Notes: generated by a model from the letters alone, not told the origin. Numbered from the stretch's first letter, positions 27,093-37,765 are shown. The stretch: 64,000 nucleotides of DNA from Bradyrhizobium yuanmingense (GCF_900094575.1 NZ_FMAE01000001.1:248001-312000), one strand, 5' to 3'. Translations and numbers: made by a program.

Positions 27093-28322
27093 CTAGCTTA
27101 CGTGATCAGGATATTGCCAGGGCGGAAAGGGATCGCTGAGATTGCGCCAACTCTGGGGATCGAACCCATTCTCCGAATCGGCAAGGCAGGCATCCAGCGA
27201 AGCTCGGATGGACACTTCGTCCATGCCTGAACCGATGAACACAAGCTCCTGGCGGCGATCGCCCCAGGTGTTGTCCCATTGGTGATCGAGATGTTGTTGG
27301 ACCTGAGGATGGCTTGGCCACGTCGACTTCGGGACCGTCGCCCACCAATGTCCCATGGGCTCGCATCGACGCTGCATCCCTGCGACGGAGAGAACACCCA
27401 CCCAATCCGGGCGGGTCGCAAGCCAAAAATGTCCTTTGGCGCGCAATACGCCTGGCCAGGGTTTATTGAGAAAGGACAAGAGACTGACGGGATCGAACGG
27501 ACGTCTTTCCAAGTAGACGAAACTGGATATGCCGTACTCCTCGGTCTCCGGCACATGGCAAGCGGGATTGTACAGCTCCTTGTTCCAGAGAGGATGTGTC
27601 GCAGCCTTGGCTTCATTGAAGAGGCCGGTGTTAAGAATTGTGTGGAGAGGAACGTCGCCAAAGTCGGTCTCGATTGTGCGTGCCCGGGGATTGAGCGCGG
27701 CAACCACCTTGCGCACGTCCGCTCGCGTCGCCTCGGTCACTTCTGACACCTTGTTGATGACGACTACATCAGCGAATTCGATCTGCTCAACTAGGAGATC
27801 GACGACCGTACGAACGTCGGAGGCATCACGTAGCTCGCCGTGGTCGCGCAAAAGATCGCGACTGCTATACTTGGCGAGCAAGTCCGTCGCGTCCACGACG
27901 GTCACCATCGTGTCGAGTTTCGCAAGATCGGAGAGCGAGACGCCGGCTTCGTCGCGAAAGGAGAAAGTTGCCGCGACAGGGAGAGGTTCAGAAATCCCGG
28001 TCCCTTCAATCAGAAGATAGTCAAAGCGCCGCTCCTCGGCCAACCGCCTGACCTCCACCAGGAGATCGTCGCGCAGCGTGCAGCATATGCAACCATTGCT
28101 GAGCTCCACGAGTGTTTCGGTGGTATGCGATAGGTTCGCGCCACTGTTGCGAACCAGATCCGCATCTACGTTCAACTGACTCATGTCATTGACGATGACT
28201 GCAACTCGGAGGCCCCCGCGATTCCTCAGCACGTGGTTGAGCAATGTCGTCTTCCCCGAACCCAGAAATCCACTGAGCACGGTGACCGGTAGCCGATTGG
28301 CGGCGCTTGCTCTCTCTTGCAT
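27093..28322 (-). CDS. COG0523 (CobW/YjiA/ZigA-type) GTP-binding metallochaperone
   Basis: 409 aa. P-loop [13 protein letters not shown], the metal-binding NGCICC motif (CxCC) followed by [10 protein letters not shown], the switch segment [11 protein letters not shown], and NKVSE for guanine recognition are all present. The C-terminal CobW_C domain contains [33 protein letters not shown] and ends with [11 protein letters not shown]. Proteins with this GHFWLATRP tail belong to the subgroup often induced by zinc limitation. GGGGAG lies 5-6 bases before ATG 28322. It is monocistronic, and a 29-base dyad at 28436-28464 upstream could be its operator. Zinc is the best guess for the metal. Confidence 0.9.
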   Translation of the reverse strand: MQERASAANRLPVTVLSGFLGSGKTTLLNHVLRNRGGLRVAVIVNDMSQLNVDADLVRNSGANLSHTTETLVELSNGCICCTLRDDLLVEVRRLAEERRFDYLLIEGTGISEPLPVAATFSFRDEAGVSLSDLAKLDTMVTVVDATDLLAKYSSRDLLRDHGELRDASDVRTVVDLLVEQIEFADVVVINKVSEVTEATRADVRKVVAALNPRARTIETDFGDVPLHTILNTGLFNEAKAATHPLWNKELYNPACHVPETEEYGISSFVYLERRPFDPVSLLSFLNKPWPGVLRAKGHFWLATRPDWVGVLSVAGMQRRCEPMGHWWATVPKSTWPSHPQVQQHLDHQWDNTWGDRRQELVFIGSGMDEVSIRASLDACLADSENGFDPQSWRNLSDPFPPWQYPDHVS

Positions 28323-28435
28323 AAGTCTCCCCGGCCGATGACGTCCCAACTAAACAACGTTGACGGAGGCAAGTAGTGCTGCTGCAGGCGCGCATCGCAA
28401 CTATTTAGACCTATCTGTCTCTTCCGAGTCTGCCA

Positions 28436-28464
28436 GTTATTAGTATAATGACAATATTAATAAC
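28436..28464. promoter_or_regulatory. AT-rich dyad (GTTATTA ... TAATAAC) upstream of the COG0523 gene
   Basis: GTTATTA and TAATAAC face each other across 15 bases (gtataatgacaatat), with partial inner symmetry. It starts 114 bases upstream of the COG0523 start, in a short AT-rich island. The form fits a Fur/Zur-class operator for a metal-chaperone gene, but I cannot match it confidently to a specific consensus. Confidence 0.35.
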
Positions 28465-28595
28465 AGGTCTAACAATTAAATCAGCGAATCGCCGCCGGCA
28501 GAAGTTCGTCCGTGTTCCCGACACGGCGCTAGGGCCTGCTTCGGCTAATCGCCTTATTGATATTGTGCAGTCTGGTTGGGCTATAGCTCCGCACA

Positions 28596-28863
28596 CGCTG
28601 AAAAGCGCGGCGCGCTGGTGATCGGTAACTCGGCGCGAAGCTGGCGAACCCCACGAACGATGCCGCATTAGTCGCCGGCATGCAGGAGGGCCGGGTTCGA
28701 TAATGTTAACATCAAGCTCGAACTCAATGTTTCGGAGATGCGCAGGACGCTGCGCGACTTTGGCAGTAAGGCGCGCGATGCCGAGGTCGCGGTGGTCTAT
28801 TACGCCGGGCATGGCACCGAACTGGACTGCATCAACTATCTGATCCCGGGCTGCCGGCTGGTA
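28596..28863 (+). pseudogene. Remnant of a caspase-like (peptidase C14) protein
   Basis: Pieces in shifting frames spell the caspase-domain N-terminal half: EKRGALVIGNSA, then KLANPTNDAALVAGMQE, AGFDNVNIKLELNVSEMRRTLRDFG, and SKARDAEVAVVYYAGHG with the catalytic His, ending INYLIPG. Bases are missing between GNSA and KLAN and after VAGMQE, and nothing recognisable follows CRLVRS, so the catalytic Cys half is gone. A reading frame survives only from 28738. Bacterial caspase-like genes are common in Bradyrhizobium; this is a decayed fragment between the COG0523 gene and the transglutaminase operon. Confidence 0.7.
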
Positions 28864-29006
28864 AGGTCCGGTTGTCGGACAGAAGGCACTGTCGTACGAG
28901 TACGCGGTGGGAGGGCACAGCGGAAGTGTGTGATTGAGCCGCGCGGCCGCACAGCTCACGTCAACTTCCGCAACGGGGTCATAAGCCGACTCTTTGAGTA
29001 CCCACC

Positions 29007-29885
29007 CTACTCCACCAGCAGCACGTCGACGGCGACGCCGAGCTTCTGCTTGGGCGAGCCGACGATGATGCCGTCGACCGGCGAGACGTCGGAAAAATCG
29101 CGTCCCATTGCGAGCACGATGTGATCGTTGCCGACGAGGAGATCGTTGGTCGGATCGAGATCGATCCAGCCAAGCTCGGCCCCGCACCAGAGCGACACCC
29201 AGGCATGGGTGGCGTCGGCACCTTGCAGCCGCGGCTGGCCCGGCGGCGGAATGGTGCGCAGATAGCCGCTGACATAGGCGGCCGGCAGGCCGAGCCCGCG
29301 CAGCCCGGCAATCATCACATGGGCAAAGTCCTGGCAGACGCCGTGACGCTTGTCGAAGACTTCCTCGAGCGGTGTCGAGATCACGGTCGCCTTCGGATCG
29401 TAGCGGAACTCGCCGCGGGTGCGTCGCATCAGGTCGACGGCGCCGGCGAGGATGCCCGCGCCGGGCGGAAAGCTCATCCCCGCATAGGCGCTGACCGGGC
29501 GCAGCACCGGCACCAGGGGGCTGGCAAAGACATAACCGACCGGCGAGGACGGCCCGAGGCTGGTGGCTTCGAACGCGGTGTCGCGGACGCTCTCCCAGGG
29601 CGGGCTGACCGCATCTCGCGCCGGCGGTTTGCGCGACACCGAGACACGCGAGCGCGAGTCGATGCGCAGATTGCGATGCGCGGCTTCGATCGTCACGCTC
29701 TCGGTCAACGTGCCGAAGAAGTCGCGCCGCACATTGCGCTCGGCCGGGCGCGGATGGATCTCGACCTCGTGCGAGATCAGTTCCTGGCCGCCGCCGCTTC
29801 TGGGCTCCAGCCGCAGCGTGCAGCGGGCGAAGCTGACGGGATTCTCGTACTCGTAGGTGGTGACGTGACGGATGTCGTAGATCAC
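29007..29885 (-). CDS. Transglutaminase-like cysteine peptidase family protein
   Basis: 292 aa from a GTG at 29885 overlapping the upstream stop as GTGA. The N-terminal beta domain (IYDIRHVTTYEYENPVSFARCTLRLEPR) is the bacterial transglutaminase-like N region. The catalytic triad is complete: Cys in KRHGVCQDFAHVMIAG, His in GADATHAWVSLW and Asp in WIDLDPTND. This subgroup is predicted to cleave or transfer peptide or isopeptide bonds in the cytoplasm. It is the last gene of a three-gene operon with an ATP-grasp/alpha-E protein and a DUF2126 transglutaminase protein. Confidence 0.93.
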   Translation of the reverse strand: MIYDIRHVTTYEYENPVSFARCTLRLEPRSGGGQELISHEVEIHPRPAERNVRRDFFGTLTESVTIEAAHRNLRIDSRSRVSVSRKPPARDAVSPPWESVRDTAFEATSLGPSSPVGYVFASPLVPVLRPVSAYAGMSFPPGAGILAGAVDLMRRTRGEFRYDPKATVISTPLEEVFDKRHGVCQDFAHVMIAGLRGLGLPAAYVSGYLRTIPPPGQPRLQGADATHAWVSLWCGAELGWIDLDPTNDLLVGNDHIVLAMGRDFSDVSPVDGIIVGSPKQKLGVAVDVLLVE

Positions 29886-32395
29886 GCCAGCCCCGTCAGC
29901 TTTTCCGGCCGGCTGGCATTGGGACCGTGCGGGAAGTAGTGCTGCCCGATCGCCTCGCCGAGGCTGAGCAGATCCTGCTCCAGGGCGAACAGCGTCTTGA
30001 CCTCGAGCTTCTCGGCCTCGGCGGTCGCGAGCATCGCCTGCATCGCCACGGCGAGACGCTGCGGTTTCTCGATCAGGCCATGCTCCTTCAGGCTCGGCAG
30101 CGCCGCAATGTGCTCGTTCAGCGTCGTGACCTGAAACGCCACCGAACGCGGATTGTAGCCGTCGAGCACCGCGAGGTCGCGCACCGGGGCCAGAATGGGC
30201 GCCAGCAGATAACGCGAGCGGTAGGTGATCTGGCAATCCACCAGCGTCAGCAGGATGTCGAGATCCTCGTCGCCGGCCTCGTCATAGGCGAACTGACGGG
30301 TGAAGCGCGTGGTGTTGATGGCGCGCTCGATGCGGCGGCCGATGTCGAGGAAGCGCCAGCCGGCGGCGCGGTTCATGTTCTCCTGCGCGAGGCCTGCGAA
30401 GCTCGCCAGCTCCTGCAAGGTCAGCTCGGCGGCGCTCAGCACGCTGTCGTCGTCCTCCACCTCGATGGCGAGGCGCTCGGCCATCTCGGTGATCACCTGC
30501 CAGGCATCGGGCGACAGCCGCTCGCGCAAGGAGGTCGCCGTGCGCTGCGCCGCCCTCACCAGCGACAGGGCCGAGCCGAAACGCTCCGCGCCCTGCAGCG
30601 CTTCGGCGACGATACGCCCCGCGGCCGTGCGCGAGGATTGCGAGACCGCGCCCCAGGCGACAAGGAGGCGCTGGATGCGTTCGGCCGATTGCACCGAGGC
30701 CGCCGTGCCCTTGTTCGGCCCGCTCGGCGAGCCCAAGGCGCGCAGCAGCCGCAGCGTCGCCTCGGCGCGCTCGAGATAGCGGCCGAGCCAGAACAGATTG
30801 TCGGCGGCGCGGCTGGGCAGCACGCCAGCGATGCGGCGGATGCGCACCTTGTCGGTCGCCGGCAGGAGCGTCGCGGTCGCGACCTGCTTGTCGGAGACGA
30901 CCCAGACGTCGGCGGCGCGCGCGCCGTCGCCCATCGACACCGCGCGCGCGTCCGGCTGCTCGGCGATGCGGCAGAAGCCGCCGGGCATGATGGCCCAGCC
31001 GTCCGGCGTGGCGGCGGCGAACACGCGCAGCACGAAGGGGCGCGGCGTGAGCTGCCCGTGCTCCCACACCGGCATGGTCGAGAGCCGCACCACCTCCTGG
31101 CCGACATAGTCCATGCCGCGCGCGCTGATCGCATCGATCAAGCGCTGCCGGGCGCTGACGTCGAGCTCGCTCGCGAGCACCGGACCATTGCTGTCGAAAC
31201 CGGGAACGCCGCGTCGATAGGCGCCTTCGATCGCGACCTCCTCGAGCCGCGCCAGCACCTCGTCGCGCGCCACGCGCTGGCCGCACCACCAGGTCGCGAT
31301 GTGCGGCATCTTCAGGTCTTCGCCGAGCAGGCGGCGGCTCAGCGCCGGCAGGAAGCCGAGCAGCGCCCGCGCCTCCAAAACGCCCGAGCCTGGCATGTTG
31401 GCGACGACGACGCCGTCCTTGCGCAGCACGTCGATCAGGCCGGGCACACCGAGCCGCGAGGAGGCATCGAGCTCGAGCGGGTCGAGCGAGTTGGAATCGA
31501 CCCGGCGCAACAGCACATCCAGCCGCTTCAGGCCGGCGACGGTGCGAATGTGGACGCGGTCGTCGCTGACCGCGAGGTCGTCGCCCTCGACCAGGAGGAA
31601 GCCGAGATAGCGCGCCAGCGTCGCGTGCTCGAAATAGGTCTCGCTGAAGCTGCCGGGGGTGAGCACGCCGATCCTGGGCTCGTCGCGATCGGCGCGCGCG
31701 CGCAAGCTGTCGCGGAACGCCTCGAAGAACGGCGCGACGCGCGGCACGTTCATCGACTTGTAGAGATCGGAGAAGGCGCGCGACAGCACCAGGCGGTTCT
31801 CCAGCGCGTAGCCCGCACCCGATGGCGCCTGGGTGCGGTCGCCGAGCACCCACCAGCGGCCGTCGGGCCCGCGGCCGACATCGGCGGCATAGATCGAGAG
31901 ATAACGTCCGCCGGGCGGCGGCACGCCGCAGACCGGACGGAGATATTCGGGACTGCCGGCGATCGCCGCGGCCGGGAGCGCGCCTTCGGCCACGAGGCGC
32001 CCCTCGCCATAAATGTCGCGCAGCACGCGCTCGAGCAGCTCGGCGCGCTGGGTGATGCCGGCGCAAAGCTGCTGCCAGTCGGCCTCGTCGATCAAAAGCG
32101 GCAGATGGCTGATCGACCAGGGCCGGTCGGCGCTATCGCCGGGCGCGCGGTAGGTGACGCCGGCCTCGCGGAGATGGCGATCGGCCATGCCGAAGCGGCG
32201 CTCGATCTCGTCGGGCGCCAGCGCGCCGAAGGCGTCGAAGAAGCGGCTCCAGACCGCGCGCGGCGCACCGTCGGGCCCCAGGAACTCGTCGGGGATGCCG
32301 GGCAGGCGGCTATAGTCGCGGACCCACTGCGCAATCCGCTGCTGGGCATTTGCCCTGCCCGCCTGGTCGTTGTCTTCGGCTGCGCCCTCGCCCAT
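29882..32395 (-). CDS. Circularly permuted ATP-grasp protein fused to alpha-E domain
   Basis: 837 aa. The first about 500 residues are the circularly permuted type-2 ATP-grasp (DUF404/DUF407): RPWSISHLPLLIDEADW, ERVLRDIYGEGRLV, GRYLSIYAADVGRGPDGRWWVLGDRTQAPSGAGYALENR, and VVRLSTMPVWEHGQLTPRPFVLRVF. The last about 320 residues are the all-helical alpha-E (DUF403) domain beginning SRAADNLFWLGRYLERAEAT, with MNRAAGWRFLDIGRRIERA and a YLLAPILAPVRDLAVLD segment. Many genomes encode these as two genes; here they are one. ATP-grasp enzymes form amide bonds, and this set is predicted to make or attach peptides. It overlaps the downstream transglutaminase gene by 4 bases. Confidence 0.93.
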   Translation of the reverse strand: MGEGAAEDNDQAGRANAQQRIAQWVRDYSRLPGIPDEFLGPDGAPRAVWSRFFDAFGALAPDEIERRFGMADRHLREAGVTYRAPGDSADRPWSISHLPLLIDEADWQQLCAGITQRAELLERVLRDIYGEGRLVAEGALPAAAIAGSPEYLRPVCGVPPPGGRYLSIYAADVGRGPDGRWWVLGDRTQAPSGAGYALENRLVLSRAFSDLYKSMNVPRVAPFFEAFRDSLRARADRDEPRIGVLTPGSFSETYFEHATLARYLGFLLVEGDDLAVSDDRVHIRTVAGLKRLDVLLRRVDSNSLDPLELDASSRLGVPGLIDVLRKDGVVVANMPGSGVLEARALLGFLPALSRRLLGEDLKMPHIATWWCGQRVARDEVLARLEEVAIEGAYRRGVPGFDSNGPVLASELDVSARQRLIDAISARGMDYVGQEVVRLSTMPVWEHGQLTPRPFVLRVFAAATPDGWAIMPGGFCRIAEQPDARAVSMGDGARAADVWVVSDKQVATATLLPATDKVRIRRIAGVLPSRAADNLFWLGRYLERAEATLRLLRALGSPSGPNKGTAASVQSAERIQRLLVAWGAVSQSSRTAAGRIVAEALQGAERFGSALSLVRAAQRTATSLRERLSPDAWQVITEMAERLAIEVEDDDSVLSAAELTLQELASFAGLAQENMNRAAGWRFLDIGRRIERAINTTRFTRQFAYDEAGDEDLDILLTLVDCQITYRSRYLLAPILAPVRDLAVLDGYNPRSVAFQVTTLNEHIAALPSLKEHGLIEKPQRLAVAMQAMLATAEAEKLEVKTLFALEQDLLSLGEAIGQHYFPHGPNASRPEKLTGLA

Positions 32396-32422
32396 GGGCC
32401 TTTCCCTCCCCCACCATCATAC

Positions 32423-35400
32423 TCATTGCAGGAGCGGGGTCCGCAAGTCGAGGGTCAGCGGAAATTCATTTGTGCGTTCCTCGGGCGGCGGCTGCATCGG
32501 ACCCGGGGTGTGGCCGTGGTCCTGGAAGCGCGCCAGCCGCCGGGCCTCGGCCTCGTAGGTATTGACCGGCTTGGTGTCGTAGTTGCGCCCGCCAGGATGG
32601 GCGACGTGGTAGACGCAGCCGCCGAGCGAGCGGCCGTTCCAGGTATCGATCAGGTCAAAGGTCAGCGGCGCGTGCACGGGGATGGTCGGGTGCAGGCCGG
32701 AGGCCGGCTGCCAGGCCTTGAAGCGGACGGCAGCCACAGCCTCGCCGGAGCGGCCGGTCGGGGTCATCGGCAGGCGGCGGCCGTTGCAGGTGACGACATG
32801 GCGGCCCTCGACGAAGCCTTCGGCCTTGACCTGGAGCCGCTCGACCGAGCTATCGACATAGCGCACGGTGCCGCCGGCCGAGCCCTCCTCACCGAGCACG
32901 TGCCAGGGCTCCAGCGCCTGCCGCAGCTCCAGCGTCACGCCGCCATGGTGGATGCGGCCGAAAGCGGGAAAGCGGAATTCGAGCTGGGCCAGATACCATT
33001 CCGGCTCGAACGGATAGCCCGATTGCTTGAGCTCGCCGAGCACATCGAGAAAATCTTCCCAGATGAAATGCGGCAGCATGAAGCGGTCGTGCAGCGCGGT
33101 GCCCCAGCGCACGAACTTGCCGCTCAGCGGCTCACGCCAGAACTTTGCGATCAGCGCGCGGATCAGGAGCTGCTGCGCCAGCGACATGCGTGGATCCGGC
33201 GGCATTTCGAGCGCGCGGAATTCGACGAGGCCGAGCCGGCCCGTCGTTCCTTCCGGCGAATAGAGCTTGTCGATGCAGATCTCGGCGCGGTGGGTGTTGC
33301 CGGTGATGTCGACCAATAGATGCCGGAACAGCCGGTCCACCAGCCAGAGCGGCGTCTGGTAGCTGGGCGGCGGCACGTGCGAGAGCGCGATCTCGAGCTC
33401 GTAGATGCTGTCGTGGCGCGCCTCGTCGATGCGCGGCGCCTGGCTGGTCGGGCCGATAAAAAGACCGGAGAAGAAATAGGACAGCGCCGGATGGCGCTGC
33501 CAATACAGCACCAGGCTCTTCAGAAGATCGGGCCGGCGCAGGAACGGCGAGTCCTGCGGTGAGGAGCCGCCGACCACGACGTGATTGCCGCCCCCGGTGC
33601 CGGTGTGACGGCCGTCGACCAAGAAACGGTTGGCGCCGAGGCGGACCTTGGCCGCATCCTCGTAGAGGCCGGTGGTGATCTCGACCGCATCGCGCCAACT
33701 CTTGGCCGGCTGGATGTTGATCTCGATGACACCGGGGTCGGGCGTCACCTTGATCACCTCGATGCGCGGGTCGAACGGCGGCGGGTAACCCTCGATATGG
33801 ACCGGAAGCTGCATCTCCTCGGCGGTGTCTTCCAGCGCCGAGATCAGCTCGAGATAATCCTCGATGCGCTCGACCGGCGGCATGAAGGCGCAGATCAGGC
33901 CGTCGCGGATCTCCACGGCCATCGCCGTGCGCACGGGTATAGCGGTGTTGAGATGCTCGGGGGCCGTACGCGGCGGCGATGGCGGACGCGCCATGCGGGT
34001 GAATACCGGCAGCCTGCCCCGCGGCTCCATCGGGTCCTGCTCGACGATGTAGGGATATTGGTTGGGCGGGACGTGACCGAGCGAGCCGATCGGCAGGCGC
34101 AGGCCGAGCGGTGAATCGCCCGGCGTCAGGAACAGATGATTGCGCCGCAGCGGCCAGCGTTCGCTGCGCCAGCGCGGAGGTGCATTCCAGCGCTGGATCG
34201 GCAGCACGAAGCCGCGCGGCGTATTCAGGCCCTGGTCGAACACCCGCGCCATGCGTGCGCGCGCTTCGGGATCGGACAGCTTGGAATCGGTGGGATCGAC
34301 ATTGACCGGAAGCTCCGCTTCCTTCTGCAGCCAATAGGCGGGATCCTCATAGGCCGGCATGATGTAGCCGAGGTCGACGCCGAGTCGCGCCGCCGTGCCT
34401 TCCATGAAGGCCGCGGCATCCTTGACCTCCGGTCTCCTGGGATTCTCGATCCTGGCGATGAGGTCGGCGTTCTTCCAGATCGGCACGCCGTCCTTGCGCC
34501 AATAGAGGCCGAAGGCCCAGCGCGGCAGGCTCTCGCCCGGATACCATTTGCCCTGGCCGTAATGCAGCAGCCCGCCCGGCGCGAAGCGCGTGCGCAGGCG
34601 GCGGATCAGATCGTCGCCGAGCGTGCGCTTGGTCGGACCGACGGCCTCCGTGTTCCACTCGCCGGCCTCGAGATCGTCGACCGAGACGAAGGTCGGCTCG
34701 CCGCCCATGGTGAGGCGCACGTCCTCGCTGGCGAGATCGCCATCGACCTGCTCGCCGAGATCGTTGAGGCGCGCCCAGGATTCGTCGGAGAACGGCTTTG
34801 TGATGCGCGGCGCCTCGCGGATGCGCCTCACGCTCATGTCGAAGGAGAACTCGACCTCGGCAAAGCCGGCCCCGCCGGAGATCGGCGCCGCCGAACGGTA
34901 GTGCGGCGTGGCTGCGACCGGGATGTGCCCCTCGCCTGCGAGCATGCCCGAGGTCGCGTCGAATCCGATCCACCCCGCGCCGGGCAGATAGACCTCGGCC
35001 CAGGCGTGCAGATCGGTAAAATCGTTCTCGACTTCCGGCGGCCCCTCGATCGGATCGATGTCGGGACGGATCTGGACCAGATAGCCCGAGACGAAGCGGG
35101 CGGCGAGCCCGAGATGGCGCAAGGTCTGGATCAAGAGCCAGGCGGAGTCGCGGCATGAGCCTGCGCCGGAGACAAGCGTCTCCTCCGGCGTCTGCACGCC
35201 CGGCTCCATGCGGATGATGTAGCGGACCTTCTTCTGGATCTCGCGATTGAGGTCGACCAGGAAATTGACCGTGTTCGGGGCTTCGTGCGGGATCGAATCG
35301 AGGAACTTGGCGAACAGGCGATCGGGCTTGATGGTCTCGAGATACGGCGCGAGCTCCGTCTTCAGATCCTTGGGATAGTCGAACGGGAAGCTGTCGGCAT

Positions 35401-35692
35401 AGGGCTCGACGAAGAAGTCGAACGGGTTGACCACCGTCATCTGCGCCGTGAAGTCGACCTCGAATTTCAGCTCGGTGGTCTTCTCCGGAAAGACGTAGCG
35501 CGCCAGCCAGTTGCCCTGCGGGTCCTGCTGCCAGTTCACGAAATGATTGGAAGGCGTGACCTTGAGCGAATAGCTCAGGATCGGCGTGCGCGTATGCGGC
35601 GCCGGCCGCAGCCGTATCGTCTGCGGGCCAAGGTCGATCGGGCGGTCGTATTTGTAGTGCGTGACGTGGTGTAGCGCGACGTAGATCGACAC
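32423..35692 (-). CDS. Transglutaminase-like protein with DUF2126 domain
   Basis: 1,089 aa from a GTG at 35692 with GGAG 10 bases upstream ([18 protein letters not shown]). Residues about 1-290 form a transglutaminase-like domain with Cys in [14 protein letters not shown], His in [14 protein letters not shown] and Asp in [10 protein letters not shown]. The remainder is DUF2126: [57 protein letters not shown], and [17 protein letters not shown] at the end. Some DUF2126 segments recall glutamate-cysteine-ligase-type folds in family literature. It is 27 bases upstream of the ATP-grasp/alpha-E gene and leads the operon. Confidence 0.93.
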   Translation of the reverse strand: MSIYVALHHVTHYKYDRPIDLGPQTIRLRPAPHTRTPILSYSLKVTPSNHFVNWQQDPQGNWLARYVFPEKTTELKFEVDFTAQMTVVNPFDFFVEPYADSFPFDYPKDLKTELAPYLETIKPDRLFAKFLDSIPHEAPNTVNFLVDLNREIQKKVRYIIRMEPGVQTPEETLVSGAGSCRDSAWLLIQTLRHLGLAARFVSGYLVQIRPDIDPIEGPPEVENDFTDLHAWAEVYLPGAGWIGFDATSGMLAGEGHIPVAATPHYRSAAPISGGAGFAEVEFSFDMSVRRIREAPRITKPFSDESWARLNDLGEQVDGDLASEDVRLTMGGEPTFVSVDDLEAGEWNTEAVGPTKRTLGDDLIRRLRTRFAPGGLLHYGQGKWYPGESLPRWAFGLYWRKDGVPIWKNADLIARIENPRRPEVKDAAAFMEGTAARLGVDLGYIMPAYEDPAYWLQKEAELPVNVDPTDSKLSDPEARARMARVFDQGLNTPRGFVLPIQRWNAPPRWRSERWPLRRNHLFLTPGDSPLGLRLPIGSLGHVPPNQYPYIVEQDPMEPRGRLPVFTRMARPPSPPRTAPEHLNTAIPVRTAMAVEIRDGLICAFMPPVERIEDYLELISALEDTAEEMQLPVHIEGYPPPFDPRIEVIKVTPDPGVIEINIQPAKSWRDAVEITTGLYEDAAKVRLGANRFLVDGRHTGTGGGNHVVVGGSSPQDSPFLRRPDLLKSLVLYWQRHPALSYFFSGLFIGPTSQAPRIDEARHDSIYELEIALSHVPPPSYQTPLWLVDRLFRHLLVDITGNTHRAEICIDKLYSPEGTTGRLGLVEFRALEMPPDPRMSLAQQLLIRALIAKFWREPLSGKFVRWGTALHDRFMLPHFIWEDFLDVLGELKQSGYPFEPEWYLAQLEFRFPAFGRIHHGGVTLELRQALEPWHVLGEEGSAGGTVRYVDSSVERLQVKAEGFVEGRHVVTCNGRRLPMTPTGRSGEAVAAVRFKAWQPASGLHPTIPVHAPLTFDLIDTWNGRSLGGCVYHVAHPGGRNYDTKPVNTYEAEARRLARFQDHGHTPGPMQPPPEERTNEFPLTLDLRTPLLQ

Positions 35693-35814
35693 GGGATGCG
35701 GTGCTCCAGCAGCTTTTTTGAGCAGAACACCTGAGGTCAACGCGATCAAGCACTAACAACGGGCACGGGGTGCCTAGGTAAGATGCGGAGCGGGGGATGG
35801 TGGGACGCTTTCTT

Positions 35815-35954
35815 CCTTCTCCCCTTGCGGGAGAAGGTGGCGCGAAGCGCCGGATGAGGGGTCTCTCTCAACCCGCAAAACCGCTCGTAAGGATAGAGAC
35901 CCCTCACCCGGCTTCGCTTTCAGCGAAGCCACCCTCTCCCACAAGGGGAGAGGG
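35815..35954. repeat. Composite dispersed inverted repeat (ctccccttgcgggagaagg ... ccctctcccacaaggggag)
   Basis: Two small hairpins (cttctccccttgcgggagaag and ctctcccacaaggggagag) are arranged as the outer arms of a larger palindrome with gatgaggggtctctc and gagacccctcaccc inside. The same design recurs at 54399-54541, and the core recurs at 10284-10320. It lies between the start of the DUF2126 gene and the end of the chemoreceptor gene. Confidence 0.75.
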
Positions 35955-35964
35955 TTTGAAAGCC

Positions 35965-37269
35965 CTACGCCGCCGAGGTCAGCCTTTGCAGGAATTGGGT
36001 CACTTCGCGGCGGAGCGTCTCGACTTCGCCGTGGACGCGTTCGGAGGCGTGGTTGACGCGTGCAGCGACGCGGCCGGTGTCGGCGGCGGCCTCGCTGATG
36101 CCCGTCACGTTGGAGGAGACCTGCGAGGTGCCGGCGGAGGCTTCGTGAACGTTGCGGGCGATCTCGCGCGTCGCCGCGCCCTGCTGCTCGATCGAGGCGG
36201 CAATCGAGGCAGTGATGCCGTTGATCTCGGCGATGGTCTGCGCGATCGCCTCGACGGCCGCGACCGAATTGGTGGTCGATTGCTGCATCTCGCCGACCTT
36301 GGCGCTGATCTCTTCGGTCGCCTTGGCGGTCTGGTTGGCGAGGCTCTTGACCTCGGAGGCCACCACCGCGAAACCGCGGCCGGCGTCCCCTGCCCGCGCC
36401 GCCTCGATGGTGGCGTTGAGCGCGAGCAGGTTGGTCTGCGAGGCGATCTCGCTGATAAGCTTGACGACGTCGCCGATCTGCATCGCGGCGTCCGCAAGGC
36501 TCCGGATCTCGCTGCCGGCGCGATTGGCTTCGTTCACCGCCCGTCCCGTGCTCGCGGTCGAGCCGGCCACCTGGCGATTGATCTCGGCGATCGACGATGC
36601 GAGCTGCTCGGCGGCGCTGGCGACAGTGGCGACGTTGCGCGAGGCCTGGTCGGACGCGGAGAGCACGCCGGAGGTTTGCAGGCTGGTCTTCTCCGCCGCC
36701 GCCGCCATCTGGCCGGCATCGGATTCGAGATCGGTCGCGGCGCCCATCAGCGTGCCCGCAACCTGATCGAGATGCGTGCCGAACCGCCTGGCGAGGTCCG
36801 CGATCTCGACGACCCGGCGGCCGAGACTGTCGGTGCCGGCATTGATGACGGTCGCCGAGCGGCGGAACGAGCCGGGCAATCCGCGCGCCAGGATCTTGCG
36901 GAAATACTTGCCGCGGCTGGCATACTCCATCGATGCCGAAGCTTCCCGCTGGAACGCATCGGTAATGTCGAGCATGTCGTTGACTGATCTCTGGATGGCG
37001 CCGATGCGCCCGGCCTGCCGCTCACTGAGGATGCGCGCCTCGAGATCGCCGCCCGCCGCCTTGCGGCACACAGCGGCGACCTCGTCGACGGCAACCGCGG
37101 TGCGGTGCTGGCACCAGACGGCATAGCCGGAGAGCGCGATCGTCGCGCCGAGAGAAGCGGCACTCGCGATCCCGGTCATGCCGAGAAGCGAGAGAACGAA
37201 CGCAAGGACGGCAAGACCACACGCGAGCGCGGTTGCTCCCTGCGCCTTAGAGAGAGAGCACAAATTCAT
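35965..37269 (-). CDS. Methyl-accepting chemotaxis protein, partner half of an Aer-like receptor
   Basis: 434 aa from ATG 37269, whose start lies inside the end of the PAS gene (23-base overlap). The N-terminus has a hydrophobic hairpin of two TM helices ([21 protein letters not shown] and [15 protein letters not shown]) with no periplasmic domain, followed by a HAMP-like linker and the signalling domain with [18 protein letters not shown] at its tip. That membrane layout is what Aer has after its PAS domain. Together with the PAS gene it looks like a split aerotaxis/energy-taxis transducer. No che genes are near. Confidence 0.9.
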   Translation of the reverse strand: MNLCSLSKAQGATALACGLAVLAFVLSLLGMTGIASAASLGATIALSGYAVWCQHRTAVAVDEVAAVCRKAAGGDLEARILSERQAGRIGAIQRSVNDMLDITDAFQREASASMEYASRGKYFRKILARGLPGSFRRSATVINAGTDSLGRRVVEIADLARRFGTHLDQVAGTLMGAATDLESDAGQMAAAAEKTSLQTSGVLSASDQASRNVATVASAAEQLASSIAEINRQVAGSTASTGRAVNEANRAGSEIRSLADAAMQIGDVVKLISEIASQTNLLALNATIEAARAGDAGRGFAVVASEVKSLANQTAKATEEISAKVGEMQQSTTNSVAAVEAIAQTIAEINGITASIAASIEQQGAATREIARNVHEASAGTSQVSSNVTGISEAAADTGRVAARVNHASERVHGEVETLRREVTQFLQRLTSAA

Positions 37270-37765
37270 CGTAACCGACACCCTGTTGCTTGAGCAGCCC
37301 GACCATCGCCTCGAAGCTCGCCTGCATGCCCTCCTTGGCATTGGCATGCCGCGCCTCCTCAGTGCACAGCGTCTTGTAGATCGGCTTGATGCGCTCGATC
37401 TGCGCGGGATCCGGCTTGCGACGGTTGGAGTGATAGCCGACGATGTTGCCGCGCTCGTCGAATGTCGGCGTGACGTGGGCGAATACCCAATAGTGACTGC
37501 CGTCCTTCGCCAGGTTGACGACGTAGGCGAAGATCTCCTGCTTGGACTGCAGCGTGTCCCAGAGCAGCTTGAAGACGGCGCGCGGCATGTCGGGATGGCG
37601 GATCAGGCTGTGGGGCGCGCCCATCAGCTCCTTCCACGAGTACTTCGCCATGCGGATGAAGACGTCGTTGGCGTAGGTGATGCGGCCTTTGAGATCGGTC
37701 TTCGATACGATCAGCTCCTCCTCACCGAGGAGATTTTCCACCCCAGTGGGACGCATCGCTTGCAT
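37247..37765 (-). CDS. PAS domain protein, Aer-like sensor half
   Basis: 172 aa from ATG 37765 with TGAGG 10 bases upstream (a TTG at 37780 is possible). One PAS domain: [44 protein letters not shown], and [19 protein letters not shown], closely resembling the FAD-binding PAS of Aer. The C-terminal about 50 residues are helical ([20 protein letters not shown]). There is no TM segment, so it is cytoplasmic. It overlaps the downstream MCP gene by 23 bases and is probably produced with it. FAD binding is inferred from family. Confidence 0.88.
   Translation of the reverse strand: MQAMRPTGVENLLGEEELIVSKTDLKGRITYANDVFIRMAKYSWKELMGAPHSLIRHPDMPRAVFKLLWDTLQSKQEIFAYVVNLAKDGSHYWVFAHVTPTFDERGNIVGYHSNRRKPDPAQIERIKPIYKTLCTEEARHANAKEGMQASFEAMVGLLKQQGVGYDEFVLSL

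Noticed and set aside
28411..29187. Minus-strand open frame of 258 codons between the COG0523 and transglutaminase genes
   Set aside because: It crosses the real transglutaminase C-terminus in another frame and is antisense to the caspase remnant; composition is shadow-like.
29927..33319. A 1,130-codon plus-strand open frame over the ATP-grasp and DUF2126 genes
   Set aside because: It is antisense to two clear protein families; the translation is Arg/Ala/Gly/His-rich with no motif, a typical high-GC shadow.
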